Part shown: in pieces, positions 11,660-23,305 of the stretch
Layout of the letters: the number at the start of each line of letters is the position of its first letter
How positions within the stretch are numbered: position 1 is the stretch's first letter
Assembly (NCBI GenBank): GCA_000226015.1
Contig: JH154536.1
Span: forward strand, 5,924 to 56,211
Source: Mnemiopsis leidyi
Lineage: Eukaryota; Ctenophora; Tentaculata; Lobata; Bolinopsidae
Direction: 5' to 3'
DNA length: 50,288 nt
Notes under the pieces: generated by a model
What the model saw: only the letters and a program-made list of their open reading frames with translations
Database searches by the model: none
What the model was told of the DNA's origin: nothing
Position numbers and translations under genes: made by a program

Positions 11660-11990
11660 CGCTTTTTCGCAAACGAATCGGAGCCCATGAACGGTAAGAG
11701 ATAGAGACTTGAAAATTTCAGAAAAGGTAGATTTCATCACTTTCTGTGGCTTAGGCCCTGGCCATGTTAAAATTCGCTTCCACCCCTCTAAGGGCCTTTT
11801 AAGGCCTTAAAGTTAAAGGCCCAAAAAGTCTCCAAATCGGGGGACGAATTGGTGTCCAAACGGAAAGAGATAAGAGCCATAAAAATTTCAGGTATTGTAG
11901 ATTTCATCGGGTTCTGTGGCTTAGGCTGTTTGGAAATTTTATCTGAAAGCCTTTAATGGCCTTTAAGGCTCTGAATTGATTTGATTTGAA
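11660..11990. repeat. Two diverged direct repeats, about 170-bp period
   Basis: Two units share, in order, CGAAT..G, GTAAGAGATA / GAAAGAGATAAG, AAAATTTCAG, GTAGATTTCATC, TTCTGTGGCTTAGGC and a terminal block rich in GGCCTTTAAGG. They are well diverged, so this is an old duplication or part of an old repeat family. Confidence 0.6.
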
Positions 11991-12159
11991 ACTTTTATCG
12001 AATTTATATATTTTGACAATGAGAACAATGTAAAAATACATGGACACTAAATATCATAAGGCTGCGGATTTGGTCGATGGTCGTAAAGTCAACACAAACG
12101 TGGTAGGTCTAATGAAATACAAAGACGATTGGGGAAGCCAGCAACATCCATAATGGGGC

Positions 12160-12505
12160 ACCTCAAAGGGGCCCCGGACTCTTACTCTGGTCCCCTGGCC
12201 TAAAAATAAAAATATTTAACTTTGAGCAAAAAGAAAAGTTATACTAGTATTTTGACGTAAAATTTGATAAGGGATCCGAAATTGATAGTTTGGGAGCCTA
12301 AAAATTATCACGTGACCCCTTATGTGACCCCTCATAAAGCCCCAAAATGGAAATTTTCAACTTTGAGCTAGAAGAATAGTTAGTTCAGTAAAATTTGATG
12401 AGGAATCTGAATTTGATAATTTTGAATCCGAAAAAATATCACGTGACACCCTAAGTGGCCCCTTATTCTTGAGCTAGAAGAACAGTTAGACCACGTGTCA
12501 GGTTT
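12160..12505. repeat. Diverged tandem repeats with TTTGAGC - AATTTGAT - ATCACGTGAC
   Basis: At least two full units and one partial unit, roughly 110-140 bp apart, share AACTTTGAGC, GTAAAATTTGAT.AGG, GGGAGCC/TGAATCC and ATCACGTGAC followed by a CCCCTTA-like end. No coding content is seen. Confidence 0.6.
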
Positions 12506-12999
12506 TTCCAGGCAAACTGATATTTCATAAGAACACCCAGTTCTATAATTATACGTTTCTACTGCCACTACTTTACAATTAAATAAAGAACTTGGGGCAG
12601 AGCACCTGAGCACATGCAATCACTTTTTACATAAAATCTTCAAATAAATTAAAGATATTTATTAAATCTTGATCAATGTTTAATTTGACAAATGTACACG
12701 CCTGCTATCTTATCCTTTACTGAATTTAGTGTAAACTGTATGTGTAACACAACAAAAATGACACTATACCCTGCAAAGTCTTGGTGTTTGCAAGCCTTCT
12801 GCCATGAAATTAAATGAGAACGCCAACTTCCTGATGTAAGGTCTACAGTGATGAACGCATGACAGCAATGGTGCCTGTGTTTATGATTCTTTAATTCTAA
12901 AAGTAATTGTCTGCTACTTCGGAAAAACTGACACTACTCATTGAAATTGATAATTTTGTTTTTTCCTGAACTAATTCCGAGTTGCCTGGGGACCTCAGT
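12506..12999. other. AT-rich spacer, no gene seen
   Basis: No gene or structured repeat is recognised. Confidence 0.35.
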
Positions 13000-13400
13000 C
13001 TTTGTTGCTGAGAGAGAGTCAGGCATGGCCCGGTAAGTTCCGAGTCCCAAGATCAAGCAACAAGTATCTCACAGCCCCTGTACATTGGATCTTATCTCAG
13101 TGAAGTGCTCTAGAGTTCACCTCAAAGAGGGGTGTGGGTGAACTTCACCTCAAAGAGGGGTGTGGGTGAACTGTGGACTGTTATGTTGAACTTGGTCCTC
13201 TGCCAGGGTTAGAGACTGTCCCAGCACCTGAGTTGAGCGGGTAGCACGCCGCCACATGTTGAACGTGCTATTCAGTCGGCTGGGCCGCATCTTCACGAAA
13301 ATAGAGGAAGTCCGGCGTTGTTGCTCCCGTTGTCGGTAAGCCCCGAAAAACTGGAGAGCTGGACTGAGCGCAGGGTACAGGGTCGGGATGAGGAACTTTA
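13000..13400. other. GC-richer island with a 28-bp tandem duplication
   Basis: This 400-bp block is visibly richer in G+C than its surroundings. Within it, the 28-bp unit from 13116 to 13143 is repeated exactly at 13144-13171; each unit starts TTCACC and ends GGTGAAC, so each can form a short stem. I could not match the block to tRNA, rRNA, snRNA, SRP or RNase P RNA. It may be an unrecognised RNA or an old repeat. Confidence 0.4.
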
Positions 13401-15002
13401 TCTGGAGAAGTTGTTGAAATGTTGAAATATTTACTTATTTAGACGATATTAGGCTTCATACTTGGTAACTTGGTTTAAGATAAAATGTCAGTCGTGATCA
13501 GCAGTATTTTATATCAAGTGAGAAATACCCAATTACCATTTTTATTTCTACTGACCGAGAACAACGTGATGAAAGATTTCACTGGAATGTCGCTGATAAA
13601 GGACACTTTGTAGTCCGTCAAAGTCTCTAAACTGTTTAGAAAGTAAAACAGCAATGTAGGAATATAACACCTGTAAAAAATGTGAGATTCAACATTCTAG
13701 ACAATGATGATTATGACTTTTGAAAATAAAAAGGCTATTCCTGATGACTAAACTAGCAGCATGGGAGGGTTTAAGTTAATGGAGTTTCGCTGACCATGTC
13801 ATTGGAATAAATTAATTGTCAAATAAATAATTTAACTCAAGCTTACAGGAGGAATAGAGATGTAAGGAAGACGATGAGGAGAGTGGTTTTACAGAAAGTG
13901 TCTCTTGTTTGAAGAGACTGGGGAGGATTTCTGTACGACTTTGCGAGCTCGCTGATCACGTATCTGAGATGAAATGTTGTACTTTTAGTCGAGTAATTCC
14001 TGAACAGCATGATGGTATGGTTATCGTTATTTTATCCTTATGTTTGAGTCAAAATCATACAAATTACATAAGTATTGAATCAATCCACTCAATGTAATAT
14101 TCAATACTGCAGCTATAAGGTTAGTAATAGAAACAGAAGTTATTGGTGGTTTGGCCAGGGTTCTTTTAACTGAAATAACTACTGCATTTACTCTGGATCT
14201 AGCAAAGTCAGCCGGAAACTGCGACTTCTAGAGCTGGCTGTCACAGGGCCATCTTCTAACAAACCACATAGCTCAATTTCTTGATCTACCCTAATCACGT
14301 GACCGTTTTTTGGCCAATCATATTGCTCAATAACCGCTAATCATCTCAGTGGGACAAACCTAAAGCTAGCCCAATCCTGACAAAATCATATCCGTCTTAA
14401 TTTCAACACTTGAATTATTAAACACTTTCATTTCTAATAACCTATCACTCACTTCAGTACACGATGCCTGATCGCACAAGCACATTTATGCTAACTTTTT
14501 ATCGCAGTTACCACTTCTTCCTCTGCAGCTGCCAAGCTCAGGATTACTAAAGCTTACGATCTGACAAAACTTTTGGTAGTTTTTCTTGACGCAGCATGTG
14601 CAATACAAATTTTCGACCATACTCGGAAGTTTATCATGACCGGGATAATGTGGCGATTTTTGGAAATCTTTGGAAAATTCTGCCACGGGAAATTGTGTTC
14701 GATAAAATTTCCTAAAAGCCACCAAATTATCCTAGTTATAATAATGCCGAGTAAGGTAGCTTCCTATCTGACATCTGGCTCTAGACTATAATTGATGGAA
14801 AGCAGAAATTAATGTATACACGGTCGTTATACCGGCGCACCAAAGAATATTTTACATTAAAATGCCATTAGAGGTCGGGAAGATCAAAGAGCACGTGACC
14901 CTATGGTCATGGTTGTCATTAAGCTCTTGCTGCGGTGAAAATGGTACTGAGAGTGCAACTTGAGACGTGAAAAAGCGCACAACTAAATTTAACGTGCCTT
15001 AA
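13401..15002. other. AT-rich spacer, no gene seen
   Basis: Only short, unrecognised open frames occur (13909-14097 and 14573-14791 on +, 14486-14725 on -). None shows a domain, signal peptide or splice-consistent extension. Confidence 0.4.
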
Positions 15003-16015
15003 TGGCGAGATGAACCCTCAAATAACCAGGTAACGAAATTTTCGTCCAATAAAAATGAAGAATAAGAATCAAACGTGACGCCCGTCACCCTTTGTGCCAA
15101 TGAGTCTTCCCATAAAACTTAGTCATAGTGTGCTGTAATTTGATTTTAAAATCGTAATTAACTTCATCTGCAATTGTAAAATCGTATTTTTAGTTTTTGT
15201 GTCCCACTAAGAGGCCCTGATTTGTAGCTTATTGGAAGTTATTATTGGTCACATGAATTCCTAAGCTGAATCTATCAAATTAAGGCTAATATTAAATACG
15301 TCCCGGAACGTATGAAAAGTCTATAAACCTGAGATTCAGGAATTGGAAAAACCAGATACTCTTGTCACAAATCAACAAATGTTATCGTTAAGCTTGTGGG
15401 ATTCAGGGTGATTTGCGATAGTTTTTGAAAAAAGTGCCCACAAAATTCGCCGAACTTTTGGTTGATAAATTTCAGTACACTCCCATTGATTCACAACCTT
15501 TTAGTCGTCGTTTAGTTTAACTGCGCTTTTAGATATGAAAATGAATATGGCGAGGTAAACCCTCAAATAACCAGGCCTGTCCGTAAAACTTAGTGCACTC
15601 TAATTTGATTTTAAAAACGTAATTAACATATCATCTACAATTTAGATTCGTAAATCGTACTTTTAGTTTTTGTGTCCCACTGGTACTAAAAGGCCCTGAT
15701 TTGTATTTTTGTGAGTTATTGAGACATAGATAATAGTCAAATGAATACTTAATTGTAGTGAAGCTGAATCCATCAAATTAAGGCTATAAATGTTAAATCT
15801 TACGGATCAGGTTAGTCTATATAAGACTATCCGACATCCGTACGTTCGGGGACCGATTTTAAATTAGCCTTCAGGAATTGGAAAAACCAGATGCTCATGT
15901 CAGAAAAACGATTCCAATAACGATTCCAATGTCCAAAGAATAACGATTCACAACCTTTTAAACGTCTTTTAGTCTAAATTGTAAGTTAAACTGCGCTTTA
16001 AACATGAGAGCGATT
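15003..16015. repeat. Tandem duplication of about 0.5 kb
   Basis: Copy A (about 15003-15547) and copy B (about 15548-16015) both start TGGCGAG.T.AACCCTCAAA and then share, in order, AATTTGATTTTAAAA, TTTTAGTTTTTGTGTCCCAC, GGCCCTGATTTGTA, CATCAAATTAAGGCTA, GGAATTGGAAAAACCAGAT, GATTCACAACCTTTTA and AACTGCGCTTT. Divergence and indels are moderate, with copy B shorter. It has no coding capacity. Confidence 0.8.
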
Positions 16016-16986
16016 ATCTAAGCATGTTCATTCCAAACGATTATTTTCCGTTGTAATTGTGACTTGTGGTACAACTTAACCACCATAAATACGTTTTAAA
16101 ACGTTTATCGTCACCATATCTAGTGTCATTGACGGCGGGCCAGTAGTAATATAATATAACACCTTGAAATTTTTCCAAGGTGTTATAATTGTTTATTGGA
16201 CCGGTGGTGGCTGTTAGACACCTGATGATGCGGGAAAACGTGGCAAAACGTTTTTCTGTGAATCTCTGATGTTTATTTGTTTATTTCATTTCTATGTATA
16301 CAATAAATATAATAATTACTGTAATTGGGAAAGAATAATGGCGGAGATTGAAAGGCCAGTAAGTTATCCAGTATTAACTGTGATATGTAACAAACACCTT
16401 GTCCTGTTCTGGTGACACTAGGCTGATGTCCTTAAGCAGGGGTCAAGAGTTGTAATCGATACTAACCGTCCCGCAGGAGGGAAAAATGGGAACAATTACC
16501 GAAACCGGAGTTGTATTACAAAATTGAACGTGGAATGAGGTTAAATCCATTGTTAATCACAGCTGGAGACTCAGTCACGTGTTTAAGCTAATCAATTTAA
16601 TGATATGAAATTAAGAGATCTTCCAAATTGAACCAACAGTCTGGTGATGCAGCTTCCTGGAAATAAACCGCCAAACTGAAATATTGCGCGGCGTTTTATC
16701 ACGAATATTTTTATGTTTTAATTAACATTATGGGGCATTTAGAGCTTTTCCATTCGATTTTTCGTCTTGTTAAAGTGTTTCAGTTGACTTATTGAACGTA
16801 ATTTTTACAAATTCGAAATAATTGTTTTTTCGAGTTATAAAGATAGAATTATCTTTGATCTTGTACATTGTAATTGCTTCATTGCTTATAAAGCGTGACA
16901 TTACAGAATCGATTTTTTATCGAAGTAACAAGCCATTAATTAAATTTCAAAGCGTTGTGTTAAACCAAAACGTAAAGACATCAAAG
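16016..16986. other. Presumed 5' flank of the SLC22 gene
   Basis: No coding exon is recognised. A perfect hairpin with 12-bp arms (TATAACACCTTG at 16155-16166, its inverse at 16176-16187) lies here. The frame of the transporter is open upstream of its ATG back to about 16822, but there is no earlier in-frame ATG after that point. Confidence 0.4.
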
Positions 16987-19900
16987 ATGGAAGAAACCGG
17001 AAAGCCCAACGGAGGATCATGTACTCAAACAGTTGATGACGTCATCAATGAAATAGGAAAATCCCCAAACATTCTTCTCCTAGCTGTCGCAACATTGGGG
17101 ATGTCTTGCTCCTTTGTAGGATGCTTATGTGCTTATATGGTGGTGTTCACTGGATTTATTCCAACAGAGAACTATGTCTGCCTAACTAAGGAGTGTCAGA
17201 AGTTGCAGGAAAATTTTACTCTTGATTCGGGTGAAAGTAAGTTGTCATTTATTTCCATTTGTCCTGGCCTGAGACAGAAGAAGGGGAGGGAGTGTGACGA
17301 AGCGGAAGAATGGAGGGAAGTAGAATAGGGAAACGGGGAAGGGGAGCGAGAAGGGTGGAGAGAGGGCAGGTAGAAGGAGTTTTGGGAGGCCAGGGAGAAC
17401 GTGAAGGGTGGACGGGTTTGGTGGAGGGACGTGAGGAGAGTTGAGCGGGAGGGAGGGCCGAGGAAGGTGATGGAAAAGAGAGAAGGGTGGAGGGAGGAGG
17501 AGGGAGCAAGGCAACACAGAAAGGACAAGGCGGGAATTTGGAGGGAGCATTAATCGACAGGAGGAGTTATGGGAGCTCCATCTCTTAAGTCCACCGCACA
17601 TAGCTAAAGGACTAAAGGGTATATAGTTAAGTATCCTCGTCTCCAAGAAGGCCTATAACTTACATTTTTCTGTTTTTCAGTTGACAGCAAATTCTATGAC
17701 ACAAAGACGATATGTGATTCGGATATGATTCTTGGCACTGACTACGAATGGGACAAAATTTCTCGGACAACTTTCGCGGTTGATTTCGACAAGATTTGCA
17801 ATAAAAGCCAAATAAGTCTTCTTAATTCCCTCTATTTCGTTGGCGCAACAATCGGCCTACTCTTTGGTGAGGGATGAAATATATCGTTTGTGAACAAATT
17901 CTAGGCTTTCGGACATAATATTAATATGTTTTCGGATACTCAATGTGTGTAATTGCACATGCTATTATAACTCAAAAACTTCAGGAACTTTGACGTTCGA
18001 ACATCTTGGAAGGAGGAAAAGTGCGTTAGTAGGAGGCTGCATTGTGACCATGGGAACCTTTCTTGGGACGTTCTGTGATGGCTACAACTTCATGGTCTTA
18101 ATCCGACTTCTTCAAGGTTTCATATTGCCGCACTCAAAATGTTAAAATCCTCAAGAACATTTCATTAACTTTTATGAAAATCATCTTATTAACGTTTACT
18201 TACTTTTATCAACTCAGAGAACCATTCATGGGAGAACGCTTATAATTATATAATATGAATGAATATGATTCGCTTAAATTCACTATTTTCAGGCATGGGA
18301 AACTTCCTAGCCTACTCTGGAACCTATATTTGGATCCTTGAGTTCGTCCCGGAGCAATATAGAATTCTTTACAACACATGGTCGATGATGATCTGGGCTA
18401 TTGGCTACCCCATGCTTGTGTGCATCTGCTATTTCATCCACAAGTGGCACTTCATATTCCTGGCCTGCTCCATTGTCATCGCCCTGACCTACATACCAGT
18501 CCTTATAATGCCGGACTCTCCCAGGTTTTAGTACTGAAAATTTGTCCATATATGACAGTACCTCGTACCAAATTCTGGAATTCAAATTTACCAGCGCAGG
18601 TTTGGAAAAAAAAACTTGCAGGTTTAAATCTCCATGCACCATGTGTCACGTGGTAATTGGGAAGAGTATGATCAATAAAACCCCAAAGTTAAGAAAGACA
18701 ATTGTATCTCAGGCTTTTGATGTCTCTCGGAAAGGTAGAGGAAGCTAAAATAGTTTTGATGAAGTATTCTCAACTGGCCGGCAAACCTATCGATTTGACT
18801 CACGTAAATCTCGCGGCAGGAGAAGATGCTTCCAAAACGAACGATCAACAGATACCAATGATGCAAAGGGTCAGTGTCAAGTTTAATTCAACAAGAGTAA
18901 ATATAGTATAACAAAAGAAAATCTAAAATAGACTACTTGGCAATATTTTTCTCCAGTTTAGGGAGATCTGGATCAACAAGGCTCTTTTGCTGGAGACTTT
19001 AGTTCAGGCTTATTTCTGGTTTGTGTGCTGCCTCCTCTTTTATTTCCTCAACTATGGCTGGAGCAGTTTCGGAGACACACCATATGTCAACTACCTTTTT
19101 GCAGGTTTCAAACCGTCTCCTTTGAGATTTAAGTTGACTATTCTATAAGGTTGTCTTAAATATTGAGATTTGTGATTTACTTTTAGGTAATAAGGTACCT
19201 GATGATTGATGACAAAGACATTAAAATCCGAAATTTTTATCCCGAACAGAAGATTAGAACTATCAAACCACACCATTCTTCTGTTCACGAATTACATTCT
19301 AATTTCTAAATCCAGGACTAGGAGAAGCGATAGCCTATATCGCACTGGCGCCCATCACTGCAGTTCTGGGCCGAAAGAAGGGCCTTATATTCTGCCTGGG
19401 AATAAGTTGTGCGTGTTTCCTCCTGGGAATGATTCCCTGGGCGTGGAATGATGTTTGGAGCTTTGAGAGATTGATGAACTTGGCAGCGATTATCGGTGTA
19501 TCCTGTGCCTTTGCCCTGGCTTTCCTCTACACAAACGAACTCGCACCCACGACCCACCGAGGTCTGGTGATGAGTTGTTGCAGTGTTGTGGCACGTGGAG
19601 GTAAGGTTAATTCAGTACTTCGTTTATTGAGTACTTCGTTTATCAAGTTCGTTTATTAAGTTCGTTTATTAACTTCCTCCAGGATTGTAGGACCCCGACT
19701 GAAATATATAGCGAAGAGACTAAAAGCAGTTTTTCAGCGGCGTTCGTAGGACCGTTTGTGTCAGATATTTTCGGCAGCAGTACAGTAAAGTTGGGAGTAA
19801 ATGCAGTTCTTGCTGGAACCGCTGCTTTGATTACCCTACTTCTTCCCGGTATCTGTTCTGTTACATTGGTTTTAAAGTTTGTAATTTAGTTTATAGATTG

Positions 19901-20240
19901 ATTTTTGACGGACAAAAAACACTCTGAAGTTGAGGTATTTTCTCTATATTTTTCAACTTTGTAATTGTAACAACACGACTGAACTTAGAAACGAGGAAAT
20001 TGGCAATACCAGAGAAGGCTGAGGACGTTCAAGTCAGGAGGAAGGAACAGTGAGTTTCACCACAATAGCACTTTAGCTTGTTGTAGGCCACTGAATTACA
20101 TTCGGTTTAGTTTTTTTAGTTTGTAATCCTTGTAATCCTTGTAATCCTTGGGTTTATCATAGTTATTGTACTCAAGTTTTACAATTTAGATAATCGCCAT
20201 TGTTTTATTTTTCAGGGGATTAGTGCAAATGTGCTCCTGA
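16987..20240 (+). CDS. SLC22-family organic ion transporter, 10 exons, 528 aa
   Basis: This is a plasma-membrane major-facilitator transporter of the organic cation/anion (SLC22) type; the substrate cannot be read from sequence. Exons: 16987-17236, 17681-17866, 17985-18116, 18293-18524, 18713-18869, 18957-19104, 19316-19600, 19738-19848, 19989-20049 and 20216-20240; phases match and the length is typical. TM1 lies in exon 1, followed by the large Cys-containing extracellular loop. The TM2-TM3 loop reads GTLTFEHLGRR, a variant of the MFS G.L.D..GRR motif with Glu and His. PDSPRLLMSLGKVEEAK matches the conserved SPR-W-L..G..EEA region after TM6, and YTNELAPTTHRGLVMS the YT.E..PT..R block near TM11. 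Exon 9 begins with PETR, the usual end of TM12. The start ATG has a reasonable context (AAAGATGG). Confidence 0.93.
17262..17545 (+). repeat. Polypurine tract in SLC22 intron 1
   Basis: About 280 bp of the + strand are overwhelmingly A and G (GGAGGG, GAAGGG and GGGAAG runs). It begins just after the exon-1 donor. Such tracts can adopt triplex or G-rich structures and create long proline/serine-rich antisense frames that are not genes. Confidence 0.75.
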
Positions 20241-21110
20241 AGATTAGGCAAAGATATACACAACTACACAGTAGCAAATATAGCGAACAGTACGGTATTC
20301 TAAACTCAATTACAGGACTTCAATTCAGTTTACTGAAGACACGATCAATAATAATTGAGTGCATAAGAGCATAAATTGAGAATGCGTGGTTTTAAAATTG
20401 ACTGCAGGCTACACAGGTTGCTGAAATATGTGTCATTTAATTTGGTGATTGATGTTTTAAATTGGCATTTGGCGTTAGAGATTGTGGAATGTTAGAAAGT
20501 AAGAGGTCACTTTGATATGATTAGTTTCTGTTTTGCCGTGTCATAGGAGGTGTTTCAAGCAGATTGTGCTTATATTTATATTTTATTTTTCTTTATTTTT
20601 TTTAAATTTATAAACTCAAATTATCTTGCAGTATTTGAAGTTGAAGTGTTGGTTCGTATCAACTGATTAATGCTATATGATTAATTGATATTAATTACTG
20701 CTATGAAAACCAGAAACCTGGCATCAATTGTTTAAGGAGTTTGAGGGGGTAACTCCCCCCGCATAGCAAGATAGTATGAAAATGATAGCGTTTCTCTGGC
20801 TTTTCCGGTGAGTAAGTATAGATTTAACCCGGCAGGGACCTATAAGTATAGCCCAAGAATAGATTTTTCCATCCTCATGGAAAGGTTTAAAGTGGTGGTC
20901 CTAAGAGAGGAGGGGGAGGTAGGGATTGAACCATGGGCTGAATCACTCATTTCCAATAACTTTCTGGGAATTTTGTAATTTTTAGTGTTTTTATTGTAAA
21001 CTGGTGCCAGGTTTATTGTTCGAGTACATCCTCAACTGAATAAGTTCCCGCGGAACCCCCCTCCCACTGGCACTACTCAATTAATAAAACAATACCAGTT
21101 ATTGAGTCAC
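20241..21110. other. SLC22 3' region and 3' flank of the convergent GPCR gene
   Basis: No confident exon is seen. On the minus strand a good acceptor-like pyrimidine tract ending CTTAG (near 20900) would extend the convergent GPCR by about 20 codons in the right phase, but the frame then stops and does not encode TM6 or TM7. Confidence 0.35.
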
Positions 21111-21114
21111 TTAC

Positions 21115-23305
21115 GCGTTAGAAATTGTTGTAAAGATTGTTCCACAGAGAATGGGGATGACATCGATAGGGACGACTAGGAGCTTGTAGGCAATGTCGAG
21201 ACTGCAGTGTGGAACTGAGTAGGTGAAGAAAGTCTGTAACAACCACCTAGGAAAAGGAAAGTTAATAATATGTCTTCCTTTAATTTTGGGATTTTTGCAA
21301 ATAACCAACTAACTCACAATAGCGACAGTGGAGCCATTGTTGCCATTTGCACCATTGTCACCACTGTTGCCGTTGCAAACATACCACTAGCAGCTTTATT
21401 GATTTCTGATTGGCTCCATTATCGCCCATGAATCGCCATTGTCACTAATAGAATGTATGGTGCTACTGTCGCCATTGGCACCACTGTTGCTATTGTCACT
21501 AATGAGTCGCCATTGGTTCCAATGTCGCCATTGTCACCACTGTCGCCATTGCAAACATACCACTGCCAGCTTTATTGATTTCTGATTGGCTCCATTGTCG
21601 CTAATGAATTGATTTCTGATTGGCTCCATTGTTGCTAATGAATCGTCATTGTCACTAATGGAATGTATGACGCCACTGTCGCCATTGGCGCTACTGTCGC
21701 CACTGTCACCATTGTCACTAATGAATCTCCATTGGTTCCAATGTCGCCATTGTAACCACAGGCACAATTGGTACCGTTGGAATTCCAAATGACGCATTCA
21801 CTCTGAGTGGGGATTGTGAAGGGTGTTTCGCCATTGAGTGGATCCAACGGTTCCATTAAAATGGATCCAATGGTCACCAATAGAACACCGCCATTGGCCA
21901 TTGGGACCACCATTGGGACCACTCACCTCATCGCTTAACGAGATTATATCTCGTATAGGTACTGTTTTAGTAAAACGATAGTTTTTAGCTTTGAGCTGCG
22001 AGAGTCGGGTATAACCGCGACAACCCATCGCCATTGGTGCCAATGCAATGGAACATCCATTTATTTCATTGAGTGGATCAATTGAGCAATTGGCGCCGAA
22101 CGCACCAATTGCTCCACTCACCAAACTATATAATGACTCATTTGCCTATTGGCGCAAATTTATTTGATGTCTATTATCCCTGAATATTTCAGCCAAAAAT
22201 TAATCAGAAGGAGAGTTATTATAAGTTATTGGCGTAACCATAATCAGTTATTATGGCCCACCCTTACCCCGTATTTTCGATTCTATAATGTCAGAGTTTA
22301 AACCTCTCTGTTTTGTCCGCGCGCGTAAGTCACAGCGCTGCGAGCCACAACAAATCGGAAAATGACATTGACAGGATGTTTGTTTAAAAGAAATAAGAAA
22401 CTAACCAAATTTCTTACCGGCAATGAACCAAGTACCTAGCCCCGATCCAGAGAACTCCGAAAGCCCAGCACGCCAAAGATAAGAGTCCAGTCTCCATTTT
22501 AGAGGATCTGAGTTTGTACTTAAAGGGTTTAGCAATGCTCCAAGCTCGAATAGCACTTAGAGTAGTGACAAGCATAATAGTACAGGTGTAACCGTACCAC
22601 CACATGTGTCCTGAAGAGATAGACGATTAATAGCTGCCCTTTAGGATAACGCATGAAGAATCGTTATGGAGTCAGAAAATATCTGATCATCAAATTAAAA
22701 CACCAATTTCTCGGAAAAGCAGACTCGCATTATGCCTATTATTCAAGATTGTAAAGCATTGTCTACAAGAAAAACTTCAAGTTTCCTACCAACTGCAAGT
22801 TCAAAGAAATGCTGGGACGGCAACTTCACAGCTCGATCAGGGAATGTTTCCACTATCTGACACATGTGGTTCCTCCCCCGGAGCAGGTAAACTCCCCCAT
22901 ATGTTGATGTGAAACCCACTAGTACTCCAGCCACCGCCAGCTGAAATTCAGGTTGGTTTCTCCTTTTTTATTTTACAATCCTAAACGTGTGTTACGTATA
23001 CTGCTTATACTATATTCAAAACAAGAACGATTAACGATTGGAGAAGAGAAAGAAAAAGCAAATCGAACTTCGAAGACTCTCACCTGTACGAACATGCAAG
23101 CTGATGCTCGCTGTGAGGCATCCTTAAAGTAGGCAAAGAAAACAACACCGTTGCCTAGGAAGGCCAGGGCTCCAGCAAGGAGATGAAGAACCCCGATAGT
23201 TAGATCTGCATTCTTGCTGTAGAGGTTGTCGGAGAGTTCGCAGGGGAAGGTGGTGGGGGTGGTGGTCGTGGTGGAGTTGGCTAGCAGGAAGGAGATACTG
23301 GACAT
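21115..23305 (-). CDS. Divergent class A (rhodopsin-like) GPCR, partial, TM1-TM5
   Basis: Minus-strand exons 23084-23305, 22790-22940, 22418-22610 and 21115-21246 have good splice sites and matching phases (0, 1, 2), encoding 232 aa. Exon 1 has a Ser/Thr-rich N-terminus and TM1 with GNGVVFF (GN motif). The exon 1-2 junction gives QLAVAGVLVG, the class A TM2 LAVAD motif with Asp replaced by Gly. Exon 3 carries TM3 ending AIRAWSIAKPF in place of DRY, then TM4 with ACWAFGVLW. Exon 4 gives an HCSLD loop, similar in place to the opsin ECL2 Cys, and TM5 with prolines. TM6, TM7 and any retinal lysine were not found, so opsin identity is undecided. The gene may continue through a longer intron or be a truncated copy. 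The start is the ATG at 23305, preceded by an acceptor-like GCAG, so a 5' exon is possible. Confidence 0.7.
21320..22095. repeat. Degenerate GCCATTGTC/ACCACTG trinucleotide-based satellite
   Basis: Nearly 800 bp of intron 3 of the minus-strand GPCR consist of variants of GCCATTG, TCGCCACTGTC, TCACTAATG and GATTGGCTCCATT, in which codon-length shuffling keeps long minus-strand frames open (Gly/Asn/Asp/Ser-rich). It is interrupted by an unrelated 90-bp insert at 21933-22022. Confidence 0.8.
21933..22022. repeat. Dispersed repeat, solo copy inside the satellite
   Basis: The stretch AACGAGATTATATCTCGT through GCTGCGAGAGTCGGGTAT to ACCGCGAC matches the left arm of the element at 9764-9848 over about 85 bp in the same order. 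It contains the palindrome ACGAGATTATATCTCGT. Satellite sequence continues on both sides, so it looks like an insertion. Confidence 0.65.

Noticed and set aside
13010..13075. tRNA-like AGTTCCGAGTCCC motif
   Set aside because: It resembles a B box only loosely; no A box at the right distance and no cloverleaf could be drawn.
17196..17646. Overlapping Pro/Ser-rich minus-strand frames of 86-133 codons
   Set aside because: They are the antisense of the polypurine tract in SLC22 intron 1; low complexity and three frames open at once.
20780..20905. Possible fifth exon of the minus-strand GPCR after a good CTTAG acceptor
   Set aside because: The phase fits, but the frame stops after about 20 codons and does not resemble TM6; kept out of the gene model.
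21534..22124. Gly/Asn/Asp-rich minus-strand frames
   Set aside because: Produced by the codon-period satellite and interrupted by the dispersed repeat; no splice-consistent link to the GPCR exons.
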